A stretch of 64,000 bases of DNA from Bugula neritina (GCA_964035545.1 OZ037767.1:18380281-18444280); one strand, 5' to 3'. Positions 21,756 to 32,935 are shown, counted from the stretch's first letter. Notes: a model not told the origin generated them from the letters alone. Made by a program: numbers and translations.

Positions 21756-23135
21756 TTAGAGTTGGCCCGGGTTCCGTGTTGGCAACGGGGACCGCGGGGG
21801 AACCCTGCTCTTCTTCTTCGGGCCCAACCTCTTCGTGAGCTGCCGAGTAGGGGCGATCTCCGCCGCCCGTGGTACTTCACGACGGCCCGCTCTATTTAGG
21901 CGAGCGTCATGGTCTGTGTGGCGGAGCGCCTCACTGTACCTGTGTGGCAACATAGCCATAGCATGGCGCTTTCCGTTGCCTGTGTAGCCACGCGTCCCTG
22001 AAGGATGGGAGGCGTGGGTTGGGACGGTCCTCCGCCCTTGAGACGGGCTCTGTTGAGGACCTTCTGTCGTAGCTCCCAACGACGGCCCAATGGTTTCCTC
22101 CTGGACAGGATGGAAGCGTCCCAGCATGGACCTGGGTGGTAGGTTTACCGTCTGTGAGGAGGGGTTGACGCACTGCACTGAGATCTCTCCTTGTCGCGTA
22201 AGCCGGCTAAAGCTATGGGCAAGTTGGATTCTTGAGTGCGTACTTTTGACAACTCCCAACCTAGAGGTCTGGCCACCGTCTACTTTGCAGCGGACGGTAA
22301 CCCGGGAGTGGCCTGGTATCGTACAGCTCCGTACTACCTGCACTCCTCCCGCTAGAGGACGACCAAACTTATCGACACAGGCGAGCTCTCTGTCGCCCAT
22401 GATCATCGCAGATTTACTGAAATCGATGCGACATCCGTGTCGTTGTAAGAATGGCATCCTGAGGATAGCATCCTCGTTGAGCTGTTCGACGATAAACGTC
22501 TCCCGGATGGCCCGGTTACGGATGTAACCAGTCAGCTCAATAATGCCGTAGAAGGAAATGCACGACCCGTCTGCCAGGGTGCCACGATCCTCCTCATACG
22601 GTGCCAGACAGTCCCTGACCTTAGCGCTGAGAGTGTCAAAGAACTGACGGCTAAGGAGGTTGGTGGTGCAGCCCGAGTCCAGAAGGAAGTTGGCAGGCTT
22701 GCCAGTTTGCTTTCCTGGCAGGAAGTAGCTACTTCCGTGTGGCTGCATCTGTGTGTGCCGTGGTTGCACCTCCCTCGCTGTGGGTCGAGGGGTCCACGGT
22801 TGGCGACGACTATTGACCAGCTGCCGAGGTTGGGGCGGTACGCCTTGCGGCGCCTGTACCGTTTCCCTCGCAGGCTCTGAGGTCAACCGTCCGTCGGATC
22901 CGTGTTGGAGTGGCATAGAGGACCCAGGTGGCGAGTGGCTTGAACAGCCTACTTGCCGTGGGGGTCGCCACTTCACAGCATCTCCGCGTGGCGCCCAGCG
23001 GGGCGGCAGACGTGTTGTCTTCCCTGGGTGATTTACCGGCGGCCCGCAGGAGGTGGGAACATCTGCGGGCCGTGGTAGTTTAACCCTTGTTGGAGTTGAG
23101 GCCAGTTTTTCTGGAAATATCCTGGCCTCCCACAT
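21756..23135 (-). CDS. Element A protease region, truncated pol
   Basis: Opens directly after the gag stop. Residues 1-130 are a Pro/Arg-rich linker. A retroviral-type aspartic protease follows, with the active-site motif LLDSGCTTNLLS near residue 150 and ILRMPFLQRHGC downstream. After the protease the frame becomes a basic low-complexity tail and stops; no RT motif (such as YxDD) occurs. The next recognisable pol sequence, about 21700, is already the RNase H-integrase linker, so a deletion removed RT and RNase H. Confidence 0.7.
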   Translation of the reverse strand: MWEARIFPEKLASTPTRVKLPRPADVPTSCGPPVNHPGKTTRLPPRWAPRGDAVKWRPPRQVGCSSHSPPGSSMPLQHGSDGRLTSEPARETVQAPQGVPPQPRQLVNSRRQPWTPRPTAREVQPRHTQMQPHGSSYFLPGKQTGKPANFLLDSGCTTNLLSRQFFDTLSAKVRDCLAPYEEDRGTLADGSCISFYGIIELTGYIRNRAIRETFIVEQLNEDAILRMPFLQRHGCRIDFSKSAMIMGDRELACVDKFGRPLAGGVQVVRSCTIPGHSRVTVRCKVDGGQTSRLGVVKSTHSRIQLAHSFSRLTRQGEISVQCVNPSSQTVNLPPRSMLGRFHPVQEETIGPSLGATTEGPQQSPSQGRRTVPTHASHPSGTRGYTGNGKRHAMAMLPHRYSEALRHTDHDARLNRAGRREVPRAAEIAPTRQLTKRLGPKKKSRVPPRSPLPTRNPGQL

Positions 23136-23137
23136 CC

Positions 23138-23980
23138 CTAGCAGAAGTTATGCCCCGTGCCTGGTGATTGTACCTGCGGCCCGCAAGGCTCACGGGCGGT
23201 ATCTACCTGACTTGGGGGAGCTAATGTGGCGACCAGTTTGGCTAGCATGTCAGTTATCTGTGCGACTTTCGATGCTACCGACATCTGGGTCACATTAGCT
23301 ACCGCGGAGGGTTCCGCATTTGGTTCAGTATGAGCAGTAGTGTGCTCCGTGGCCACCTGGCGGGAGGCCACGCGGTTGCGATGCATCTGAGTCGCCAAGA
23401 GGTAGGCTTCTCCCACCACGAGTGCATCCTCGACCGTGGCGACTCCCCTCGCTTGGAACTGATGGTGGAGCCCCAAGTCGTTGATGGACTGCACGAAGGC
23501 ATCATAAGTATACCCCTCACGGTTCGCTTGAGGCAGATCGCGGAACGCGATCTGCGCCAGCGTCATTACCGTGGTAGCGTGCTCCTGCAGCGGCGTGTGA
23601 GGATCACGCCGCAGCTTTTGTAGGCGGTCTCGCGCATCTATGGCGGAGATACCAAAACGGGCCCGCAGAGAAGCAAAGATCCCGTCTATGTCAGGTCCCA
23701 CTTCGTATGGCTTAGCCTTGTCTGTCAGCGCTATCCTGAGTTTGAGCAACGCCACCCTTAGTGGCCACCGTGCAACTTTCATCACATCTTGGAATTCCTG
23801 GATAAATTGCTCTACGGCTTCCTCGCCTGTGAAGGTGGGCGCCTTCAGCCGGTATCTATCCTCACCAGGCTCTCTAGGAATTCTTACTTCTTCTAACACT
23901 ACTGGTTCTACAGGTATATCAACATTATCTTCCTCACCTTCATTTAGTGGAATGGGTAGCTCCGTACCGTCTTCTGCCAT
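23138..23980 (-). CDS. Element A gag
   Basis: 281 residues starting MAEDGTELP, only 36 bp after the LTR. The central part (TFTGEEAVEQFIQEF, LRARFGIS, LQEHATTVMTLA) is the usual Ty3/Gypsy capsid layout. The C-terminus (GHNFC) comes just before the stop. It presumably assembles the particle and could package the element using enzymes from relatives. Confidence 0.75.
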   Translation of the reverse strand: MAEDGTELPIPLNEGEEDNVDIPVEPVVLEEVRIPREPGEDRYRLKAPTFTGEEAVEQFIQEFQDVMKVARWPLRVALLKLRIALTDKAKPYEVGPDIDGIFASLRARFGISAIDARDRLQKLRRDPHTPLQEHATTVMTLAQIAFRDLPQANREGYTYDAFVQSINDLGLHHQFQARGVATVEDALVVGEAYLLATQMHRNRVASRQVATEHTTAHTEPNAEPSAVANVTQMSVASKVAQITDMLAKLVATLAPPSQVDTAREPCGPQVQSPGTGHNFC

Positions 23981-23996
23981 GACTGTTATACGCAAG

Positions 23997-24014
23997 ATCC
24001 CACTGCTGCCACCA
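23997..24014 (-). other. Element A primer-binding site
   Basis: TGGTGGCAGCAGTGGGAT begins one base after the 5' LTR, the usual place and opening (TGG) for a tRNA primer site. The tRNA was not identified. Confidence 0.6.
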
Positions 24015-24015
24015 C

Positions 24016-24367
24016 TGTAGTAATTCGTGCAACTACTATGCGTGAGTTTTCTATTTGCGTATACTTAGTTGGCTATTCTACTAGCAATTACTAGGGTAGC
24101 TGTCGAGTAATTACGTTTATTATCCACAATACAATACAAAACAAACATTACATCAAATTACACTATAACATCAGTCACTACTAACACATGATTCTATTTC
24201 AAGCCCTCGCTTACAACAACGTGATCATTGTCAATTGCCCGGGAATTGTCACATGAGTCGGAAGCATATCTTTCGGTGCTGATGATTGGTTACTACATAG
24301 GGGCTTCAGAATTCCCAGAACGGAGAGAGGACGATTCTTATATTAGTACATTGCATGACTCACTACA
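24016..24367 (-). mobile_element. Element A 5' LTR
   Basis: 352 bp on the minus strand, starting TGTAGTGAGTCATGC and ending ATTACTACA. Contains AATAAACGTAATTACTCG (AATAAA polyadenylation signal). It is nearly identical to the 3' LTR at 18943-19291 and to the split solo LTR at 5079-9596. Confidence 0.85.
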
Positions 24368-24681
24368 CCAACAACCTTTTGAAGGCATTCATAAAAGCTA
24401 CACAAAAGATCCTTTGTGGTCCAAGCCGAAAATCGGATCACAAATTTCCAGTATCAGTATTAATGCAAAATGATAAAATAGCAAAAAGAAAATAACTCTG
24501 GAATGCGTATTTCATGAAAATTACATTATACTGAAAGCTTTAACAACAATCACAATAATAAGGCATTAGAAAGCTAGCCCAACTTGGCTACAATTACAGC
24601 ATTCAAAACGATACGAAACAGTAATTATAATACTGACGCAAGCAGTTACTTCAGAATTAATAGAGGATGAATTCCATTACA
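24368..24681 (-). mobile_element. Element B 3' LTR, proximal half
   Basis: Starts TGTAATGGAATTC at 24681, immediately after the polypurine tract GGGGGAGAA (24690-24682). Its first 40 bp match the truncated 5' LTR at 27555. It is interrupted at 24368 by element A. Confidence 0.75.
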
Positions 24682-25170
24682 TTCTCCCCCATTGAAAAGC
24701 ATCCCCTTTTCCATAACAGAAACAAAGTGTTTGTACAACACAGGTCAAAAATAAAACACAACAGTGGAAAATATGTGGTTAACAGAAAAGTATTATGATT
24801 AATCACGCATGTCACAATAAACAATCGTAGTAGTACCCACAATATATACAGTCCAGGGGGCTAATGCCGGTGGCTCCTAGTTGTCTGGTTCAGTCATTGG
24901 AGGTGGGGCACCAGGCTCTCTATATTTCTTCTTCAAGGATACTGACCAGGCCTGGATTGCACTATCTAGGACGCATTCTCGGTAAGGAAGTGCCACACTC
25001 TGCCGGTGACAGGGCAATTGTGGGTGGGTCGGCTGAGTCTTCTCTTCTATCTGGCTGCCTGGTGCTCCGGGCTCCTTGCCCAGTCTTGTCAACGCTACCC
25101 GAAGAGGCGCTGGGTGGGGGCTGCTGTAGTGCCATCTCTAATCAGCTGGGCAGGTAGCTGGGTCAGGGCC

Positions 25171-27490
25171 TCATCTTCCTTCTCCTGAGGGGTTGTTGCT
25201 TTTAGAGAAGTCCTGTACTGACAGGGCTATTTTGCAACTGAGGCTCAGATTACTGGGTGTACCACTCTTCTGTTGGGACATCTCCATGTGTCCCACGTGA
25301 TAGTCCGCCAAATATCTGGGGGGTCTTCGTGACCGCTGGCTCCTCTCAGTCTGGGCAGGCCTTGATGGTGCTAGTGGTTCCTCGGCTGTCATAGTAGGGG
25401 GGTCCCCGCCTTCACCCATCACGAGGGTGGGGGTGTCCTCCTCCAGGAGGGGTGGTGGCCCTGGGGCCTGTTGCTGCTCTTGCTGCCGCTCCTGCCTTTG
25501 CTGTTGTTCCAGCAGGGCAGCCTGTTCCTGATCTGCTTCCCTTGGGACAACAATTTCCACCTCTCAGGGTTGGGTGGTCCTTCCCCGACGATTGGGCTGG
25601 CGGTTGGGCTCCAGGAAGGGTGGAACCTGACCCACCGCGTCTGGGCTAGCATGGTAAGGTTTCAGGCGTTGCTCGCTTTGGACTGAGACCTGTCCAGAGC
25701 GCTCCACACGGTACGTGTGGTTGGGCAGCACCTTCACTAAGCAGTAGGGACCGACGAACTCGGGATGAAGTTCAGCCGACTGTCCGCGTCGCCTTCAGTG
25801 GCTCACCATCCAGACCCAGTCTCCCACCTGGTACAACGGGAGCTCTTCTGAGTCTTCCGTGCGGGTCTGCCACTACTGGGCACGCAGTGCATCATGAGCT
25901 TTGCTCATGATTTCTATCAGACCCCCCATGTATTCATGTACCGGTGACTCGGGGGCAGGAAAATGGTATGTCAGGTGTTCCGGAACCGACATCTCTCGGC
26001 CTAGCATCAGAAAGTTTGGGGTCGCCTGCGTGGCGGAGTGTGGTGTGCTGCGGTAAGCCCGCATGATTTGCGGCAGCACCACGTCCCATTCTTCCTGACC
26101 TCGACCAAGGAGCAGGCTCCTGAGGGCGTCACCCAACATCCTGTTGTTCTGCTCAACGACTTCGTTTCCTTGCGGGTGATATGGGGTGGTCCGACTCTGG
26201 TTCATCCCCCATATCCGGCAGAGGTCTCCCATAAGCTGGGACTGGAACTGGGCACCCTGGTCCGTATGTATCTGCTCGGATAACCCGAGGTAACAGAACA
26301 CATTTTGGTCCAGGGCCCGGGCCACTGTGGGGGCTGTTGCGTCTGGAATAGCCAGAGCATCTGCCCACCGGGTAAAGTGGTCCGTGAGCACCAGTATCCA
26401 GGTGTTCCCTCTGGCGGATAACGGCATAGGCCCAACGAGGTCTACCGCCACTATCTGCCACGGTCGACCAGCGTATAGCCGGCGTCGACCAGTGGTTTCC
26501 GTGGGGCGGCCATGTTTACTAGCTTGACAGACCTCGCATTGCCGTACCCGCAGTCGTACGTCTCGAGTCATTTCGGGCCAGTACCAACGCAGCCGCAGAC
26601 ATCTGATGACCCGACTGACTCCAGAGTGAGCCTGTTTATGGGTGTCCCAGATTCGTTCCCGCCAGAGGGCGCGTGGACAGACGACGCGGTCCCTCTCCTG
26701 TTGACAGTTGTCTGCCGCTAACGTTATCATTAGGAGGCCGTCAGGGCTGACCTTGAAGGCATCCCAGCGACAACAGAAGAGTTGGAACTCAACGTCTCCC
26801 TGCCGCTGCTGTTCCTCGCTAGGTCGTCGGCCTTCCTTCTTGGCTCGGAATATGTTCGCTTCCGCGCCGGGTAGCGTCTCCTGGAGTCGGCACAGCTCCT
26901 TAACATTCTGGTACAGAGTGGGGTTGGTGTGGAGCGCCTGGACGTCGTCTGAGTGGGTTTTGGTCTGAAGATGGCCGTGCTCTCACCGATAGACGGTGCC
27001 CTCCCCTAACTCTGTTTCCACGTCAAGGTGAGCGGGTCTCTCGTCCCGCTTCTCAATGTGCAGGCATTGCTTACAGTCTTCTACCGGCCGGCGACTCATG
27101 CCGTCGGCGTTCCCATGCTTCCGGCCTGCACGGTGTTCTATCAGGTAAGAGAACTCGGCAAGAATCTCTAGCCAACGAGCCACCTGGCTTGAGAGCTCCG
27201 CACGTTTACACAGCCATATCAGTGATGCATGGTCTGTTTGCAACCGGAACGTTCTCCCATACAGGTATGACCGCCTTGACTACTGCTAGGAGTTCCTTTC
27301 TAGTGGTGCAGTAGTTCTTCTCGGCGGCCGCGAGAGTCTTGCTGTAGTAAGCCACGACCACTTCACTTCCACCCTGAACTTGAGACAGAACAGCTCCCAC
27401 ACTGTGGTCGCTGGCGTCAGCGTCCAGGATGTACTCTTTGACTGGATCAGGATATGCCAGAATTGGCGCCTCCATTTGCCATTGCTTGAA
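25171..27490 (-). pseudogene. Element B pol remnant: RNase H and integrase
   Basis: Order on the minus strand: RNase H (27475-26983, in two frames, with MEAPILAYPDP and DADASDHSVGAVLSQ, then IEHRAGRKHGNADGMSRRP), a linker, then integrase (26730-25873). The integrase keeps the HHCC zinc region (THKQAH, CEVCQ) and all three core acidic residues (VDLVGP, HTDQGAQF, NEVVEQNNR). A Gln/Glu/Pro-rich tail follows (25560-25171). Frameshifts near 27240 and stops after 25873 break the polyprotein, and the RT is absent, so the element cannot move by itself. Confidence 0.8.
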
Positions 27491-27509
27491 GAAAGGTCAC
27501 GGGGAATAG

Positions 27510-27555
27510 TCCACTCCTTCACTTCAGAACTAATAGAGAATGAAAATCTATTACA
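27510..27555 (-). mobile_element. Element B 5' LTR remnant
   Basis: Only the first 40-45 bp of the LTR survive; homology to the 3' LTR ends at TTCTGAAGT. The junction then runs straight into sequence preceding RNase H, marking a large internal deletion. Confidence 0.6.
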
Positions 27556-27715
27556 ATATTGTGTGGTGGCTCGATGAACTACTTTCATAATTGAAAAAGG
27601 GAAATAGTCTAGAAGTAACTTCCCAAAAAGTGCTCAAAAAATTGACTTATTGTTATAACTTCCACAATTATACTGAGTATGGGATCCGGTTATACTATAA
27701 TTATCCATGTTGCAT

Positions 27716-27973
27716 TGTTAGACACCAGACGAGTAATTAAGAGAGAAGAAGATTTATTTAATACACTAAGTATACGAGTAAAAGTAGTACAATTCGAATA
27801 ACACACATACATAAAACTCCTATTCTAACACAATCAGCAGCACGCTCTATCTGAACTATATTATTAGAATACTGTCCGGAAGCCTTTCTGCTTCGTCGGG
27901 GTGATCACGGGCTTAATGAGGATTGGTTTGTGAGCATGTGGCCTTACGCTTTACTGGCCACTACATTATTACA
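27716..27973 (-). mobile_element. LTR-like fragment of another family
   Basis: On the minus strand it begins TGTAATAATGTAGTGG and ends GGTGTCTAACA, with TTAAATAAATCTTC (polyadenylation signal) in its last third. No matching target duplication was found; boundaries are uncertain. Confidence 0.4.
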
Positions 27974-28164
27974 CTTTATTAGGTGGCCACTCGAAGAAAA
28001 TTGTTTCTAGATCAGGATTTTGTGCTGATTCTGAATCTACAAACTCTAGAATTCTATCTTTACCCAAACTCAAGTTATTGTAAAAAACAAATCGACATCT
28101 TGGATGAGTGATAAAAAGAAATGTAGAACGTGTGCAAAATAGTATCCAATTTTACCAAGTGTTG

Positions 28165-28502
28165 TGTCTTAGCACAATTATTAGCGTGGATTGCCTGCGT
28201 ATTTAGTGTCAATTTAACTAGCAATTACTAATATAGCTTGCGTAGATAACCTTTATTTAGCTCGATAAACATATTTATAACATCACATCAAAATACCACA
28301 ATACATCAATCAATTACAAACACATGTTACTACTACGAGTCCTTGCTCACAACAACACATGGTTTCTGCTGACTAACCCGGGAACAGTCACTTGACAGGA
28401 AGCTCGCCTTCCGGTCCCTCTGATTGGATAGTAAAACATAGTTATAAGTATTCCCATACAAGAGGGGACGACCCCATTATTATACTACGTAATCCCATTA
28501 CA
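28165..28502 (-). mobile_element. Diverged solo LTR related to element A
   Basis: Shares CTAGCAATTACTA, GCGTATTTAGT, AACACATGTT and the CCGGGAACAGTCAC region with the element A LTR, in the same order and orientation, but with many substitutions and small indels. It is therefore an older copy. No clear target duplication. Confidence 0.65.
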
Positions 28503-30149
28503 CAAGCTATCTTGAAAAAAAAAATTTGCTGAAATATCAAAAATAATTGCCTCTTAACTGGAATTCTATGCTGATGCTGAATTTAAAGACTGCAAAATGC
28601 TCTCTCAAATTAAAACCAAGTTGGTTACCTAAACATATATTATGTTTGTTATGCATCAAGGTATTGCATGCAGCATAAGCATACAGAATAATTGTATGAC
28701 CAAGCTATTTATACAAAAACAAAGTTATGCTGATGTGTGAAAAAACTATATTTATAAAATTATAGCGCAAAATAAATGTTGAAATGAATAAATATTAGTA
28801 GCATGACTTCCCGCGTAGCAGAACAGTTGTTATTAGACAGGCAAACTAGAAACACTGTATTGAGTTGCTGCAGAATATCTGAATAGATGTAGATCGTTTT
28901 ATTTGTGTACTTATTGTGTAAATATATTTTTTATTATCTGAAACTACAATTGCGAAATTGATTGGATTACATGCAATGCACTAATTTGATTATACACTGA
29001 AACCCACAAGAGTAAAAATTATAACAATTGTAGCACTTTTGTGTGGCCTCGAAATAGATCAAGCAGAAAGCATAACCCTTACTTATAAAGCGGCAAGAAA
29101 AGTTGTGTAAGTTTAAATAATAAAGTCTTTATTGATTGTCTAGATGTGTAACTAGCGAGCTCGGGTTGTAGACTAACAACCGCCAGCTCTCTTCCTAGCT
29201 TATTTAGTAGGAACCATCCTCTTCCACAGCCTTGTCCAACCATTGGCGAAGTCCAGAGTGTCAGAGCTAAATATGACCGATATTTCAAACATGCCGACTT
29301 TCGGCTCAAATGAGGAAGCAATTGACATATATGACAGGAATATTATATATAAGAAAAAATAAAAAGGACAATTCCAAAAACCAATTCTAGAAAACTACTA
29401 CAATATTAAAACCATGAAATTATAATACTGACAAAAATTAATGTAATATACTATTATTCTCACCAATCTGTTGGGGAAGCTGGTATTATATGTTATACAT
29501 ACCTGATATGTATTATATAAAAGTGTGTATTGTTATATGTTGAAAATAATCAATGGACAGGTTGTGCATGCGATTATTGGCTGGATTAGTTTTAAAAATC
29601 GCAAAGTTATATATGCACAATTTACCCTTTGAGAAAGCAAATGCAGGGGAGAAATAATTCGCAACGTCAAAAATGAAAAATGCATAAAAGTTCACTTTAA
29701 TTAGCTTTTCAAATCTTAAACTGCTGCTCTTTTAATCAAAAATTAATAGTTTTCATATCTTTAAAGCTGTGAGAGTGGTTTTAACAGCTTTTGCTAAATT
29801 ATCCACGATAGACATGAAATAAAAGATTTTTACATATAGGCCTATGCATTGTAAAGTTGAAAGTTGAAATGAATGTTATGTATAATATAAATAATTCTAC
29901 AGGTGTTATACACATTATACGCAATATAATATTCTTATTAATGAAATTGTTTTTAAACATTACTGTGAGCATCTTGGCATGTATGATCATTCTGTTGCTA
30001 TAAAAACTCCATTGTCTGATGATAAAGTAATAACACAGCTTGCTTAAAAATTGTTATGTATTTGAAAATGATTCAAATCGTATAATTTGTTACAAATACA
30101 TTATTTTAGAAATAAATCTGTTGTTGACTTGCATCCCTGACTGTGTTAC
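28503..30149. other. Gene-free interval with an LTR-like patch
   Basis: No exon was recognised. 29080-29290 read on the minus strand has LTR-like features (a GC-richer block followed by CAATAAAGACTTTATT) but no paired end; it could be a further eroded LTR. Confidence 0.35.
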
Positions 30150-30457
30150 TCAGCTCATTATAATTGGGCCTGAAAACATAAGAATCGATCATTATAAGAT
30201 TCATGCAGACGGAATGACTCTGACTGGATGAATAACTATTGTGGAGTTTTTTTTCTGTTACCTGTTTTATCAAATAGATTTTTCCACCAGCTGCTCCCTT
30301 TGAGCTTGGAGGTACCTGAGCCTATGTTCGGATTCAAGGGGTTACCAAAACCAAAATCATCATCAAATGCCACTATACGTTTATCCACTGCTGGAGCAGC
30401 ATCAGCAGCCACACAGAGTACAGCAAACAGCAGGGCAATAGCTGCAAACCACCTCAT
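30150..30457 (-). CDS. Small secreted peptide precursor
   Basis: Two exons: 30457-30262 and, after a 92-bp intron (donor CAG/GTAACA, acceptor tgttttcag), 30169-30150; 71 residues. Residues 1 to about 21 are a clear signal peptide (MRWFAAIALLFAVLCVAA). A short propeptide ends in a dibasic site (VDKR). The remainder is an acidic, Gly/Asn-rich stretch (FDDDFGFGNPLNPN) and a basic Trp-rich tail (SSWWKNLFDKTG). Without splicing the frame would stop at 30236, adding NRKKTPQ. Signal peptide plus KR suggests a neuropeptide, hormone or antimicrobial peptide precursor, but no family is recognised and there is only one processing site. Confidence 0.55.
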
Positions 30458-32935
30458 CTTGACCACAAGGAGCTTTGTTGACTGCAGATGTCAGCTCTTC
30501 ACTACTAAATACTTATGATTCATGTAACTTATCTGCTGTTTGGTGATATGGTGTGGTACATGAGAGTTCACAGCTGTGCCACGCAGTCAAACTGTTTAAC
30601 CAAGAGGGTAAGTAAACTTGCCCCATATCAGATATGTCTGCATGAGTTGGATTTCAACTTACACTCAATAAAGCAATTGAGACAATTACTGCACTAGTCT
30701 CTATAGCTGTATTATAGTACGAAGTATAAGATCGTATTGCTATAGCCAATCACAGCACTTTTTTGCTGGTTTTTACCATCATTGGTCAGGTTGTATAATT
30801 ATATGCAGGGACTAGGGAGTCAACTAAGATATATTTATAAGACGGGCACACAGTGTACGTGTTCAGTTATGTTAGAGGGTTTGGCAGTATGCCTTCTGTT
30901 GATAGAACATAATATTGTTATAGTAATTCTGCTAGCATTATGCAACTGTGTGTGATAGATCCACTGTTCACATTGAAGACAACATCAGGTACTACACAGG
31001 AAGGAATATGATCGGAAGCTTTATTTACTAACATATATGTAGCCTCTGCACATGTTTCTTTGCTGAAGAAACATAAGATATGTTATTTTAGTGGTGCTAA
31101 TGTAGTAAAAGGTAGGACATTTCAAGTTGTGAAAATTAGTTTCACAAAACTCTTGTGGTAAAAATGAAAAGAATAATGTAAAAACATGCATGGTGTAGTG
31201 GTTAGCGAAGCGTACACATCATGCACGTGTAGAATAGCCAATAATACTGAAGCACGTGATTACCCCCTGCGGAGCAGAATACTTCCGGAGAACTGAGTAG
31301 TTAGTTACGAGTAGTGCATTGATTGATGTAGTAGGCTTGAATAGACTGTAAATGTATTTTAGACACTGAATGTGTCTCTCTTTTATTCTATACGTATATA
31401 ACAAGTATAGTTCTTTTATCACCCTATCAGCTGAGTAATCCTTCGAGCTAATAATCAAATAAAGTATCATTGCGCACACAGAATCCACCGTAAGCAATAA
31501 TTGGCAGAATGATTACAATACATTGCTACAAAAAGTGATGGAGAAATGAAGAGAAAAAATTTCTTATAATCTGTAAAATCCCTACTGCACCGCATGTGGT
31601 TTTTACACAGACAGGGCGGTTCTTAAGATGAAGCTAATTAATTACCGGATTGTTACGTAACTGATAAAACAGAATCTAGCAAACTTTAAGTAATATTTTG
31701 CTTTTTTAACAAATAACTATTTATATTATGTGGCACTGTACGTTTTAGCATTTTGAAAGTGCTTTATGTTCAATTTATTCAATAGTATCAACTTTTAATT
31801 TAATCCAGTAACTGCTGCTAGGGATTGCAAGCTTGCTGATAGACTTTTTGTACCACAATGCTATTTTAGCAAAATTTGTTCCATCAGTTTATATAATATA
31901 ATAATTATTGCATGAAACAGATTTATTGATTGCTTCAACCATCAACATTTTAAGTATAGCTTTGCCATAGCCAGTGTTCTAACATCATAGCTTTACCATA
32001 GCCATGGCCATGTTATATCATCATATAATAAAGCAATATATTTAATCAATTTATATAAAAACACAACGTATTTAGTTATATTTATATGTTTTAGAGTAGA
32101 GTGGCGAATAATATAAATTTATTTAAAAAGTAAGTATTATAGTTGTATGCTGTTTCAGCTACCAAAATAGTTTTTCTCCACCATAAGTTATATTTAAATG
32201 TATGTATGTAGCACTTATTCATAAAATTAAAATGCAAATAATGGTTTTTATAGGAGTTGTCTGATAGCTGTTATAATAAACAATGCACTCATTCTGGTGT
32301 GATAAGCAAGTTTTTGGAATAGCATAAACGCAGGATGAAATATTTTTGAGAGTTGTCCTCTTTTGTAAAGAGATAATTAACTGCTTGAATTTTGTAACTT
32401 ATAGATAATGTAACAATTATAGGCATAAAACAATTCTATCATCTAATATATGAGATTCATAACGGCATACCGTAGTCAAAATTACTAGCGTCATTAGCTG
32501 AGGGCTTCTGTATACATATTTATATTTTTTGTTTTATTTATAAAAGTGCTGCTACCAGTTACCCTAAAAAGCAACTGCAAATAACTTTCTGACAGTTGAA
32601 GTCCATATTTTATTCTTTTTTTATACCAAAGAGTAATAATTATGTACAACATTGCTATAGGACATGGACTAACCAGCCTTTACAACCTCATTTAGATGAT
32701 ATAATTTAAAGCTACTCATGCAGCTTGGTGTATATCGAATATAACCAATTAGTGAAGCACATAATTTTTATTATGCAGGCATTTTTTACTAGACAAAAGC
32801 AAAAAGTTATTTTTATATTTTGCCAGAGTTGATTAGAACTAAAGATTCATAAAAAAGCAGCTGTCAGTAGACTGAGTAAGTATCAATGGTTTTATATACA
32901 ATAGTGTTGCTATGGCAACAAGACTCAGGGGCCCA
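30458..32935. other. Gene-free interval
   Basis: No convincing exon. A tRNA A-box-like GGTGTAGTGGTTAGCG (31192-31207) has no matching B box and is probably a SINE fragment. Short ORFs on either strand lack family signatures. Confidence 0.45.

Larger units (their letters stand above)
18943..24367 (-). mobile_element. Ty3/Gypsy element A, non-autonomous, nested in element B
   Basis: Two LTRs of about 350 bp (24367-24016 and 19291-18943, minus strand) start TGTAGTGAG and end TTACTACA; the 3' copy has diverged at its first bases. A primer-binding site and a polypurine tract are in place. The interior keeps gag, protease, the zinc part of integrase and an extra ORF. RT, RNase H and the integrase core have been deleted. 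The interior is strikingly GC-rich against the AT-rich surroundings. The flanking tetranucleotides (TTGG and TTAT on the minus strand) do not match. Confidence 0.85.
18642..27555 (-). mobile_element. Ty3/Gypsy element B, decayed, hosting a nested element
   Basis: Reads on the minus strand. Its start at 27555 is TGTAATAG and its end at 18642 is GTTACTACA. Both sides are flanked by ATAT (27556-27559 and 18638-18641), a 4-bp target duplication. The 5' LTR is cut to its first 45 bp or so and joins directly to RNase H, so gag, protease and RT are deleted. The 3' LTR is about 615 bp and is split by element A at 18943-24367. Confidence 0.8.

Noticed and set aside
20925-23623. Several plus-strand ORFs of 65-145 residues in the retroelement interior
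   Set aside because: Opposite-strand shadows of the GC-rich gag and pol of element A; no family signature.
31190-31240. Possible tRNA gene (GGTGTAGTGGTTAGCG)
   Set aside because: There is an A-box-like motif but no B box and no cloverleaf; more likely a SINE fragment.
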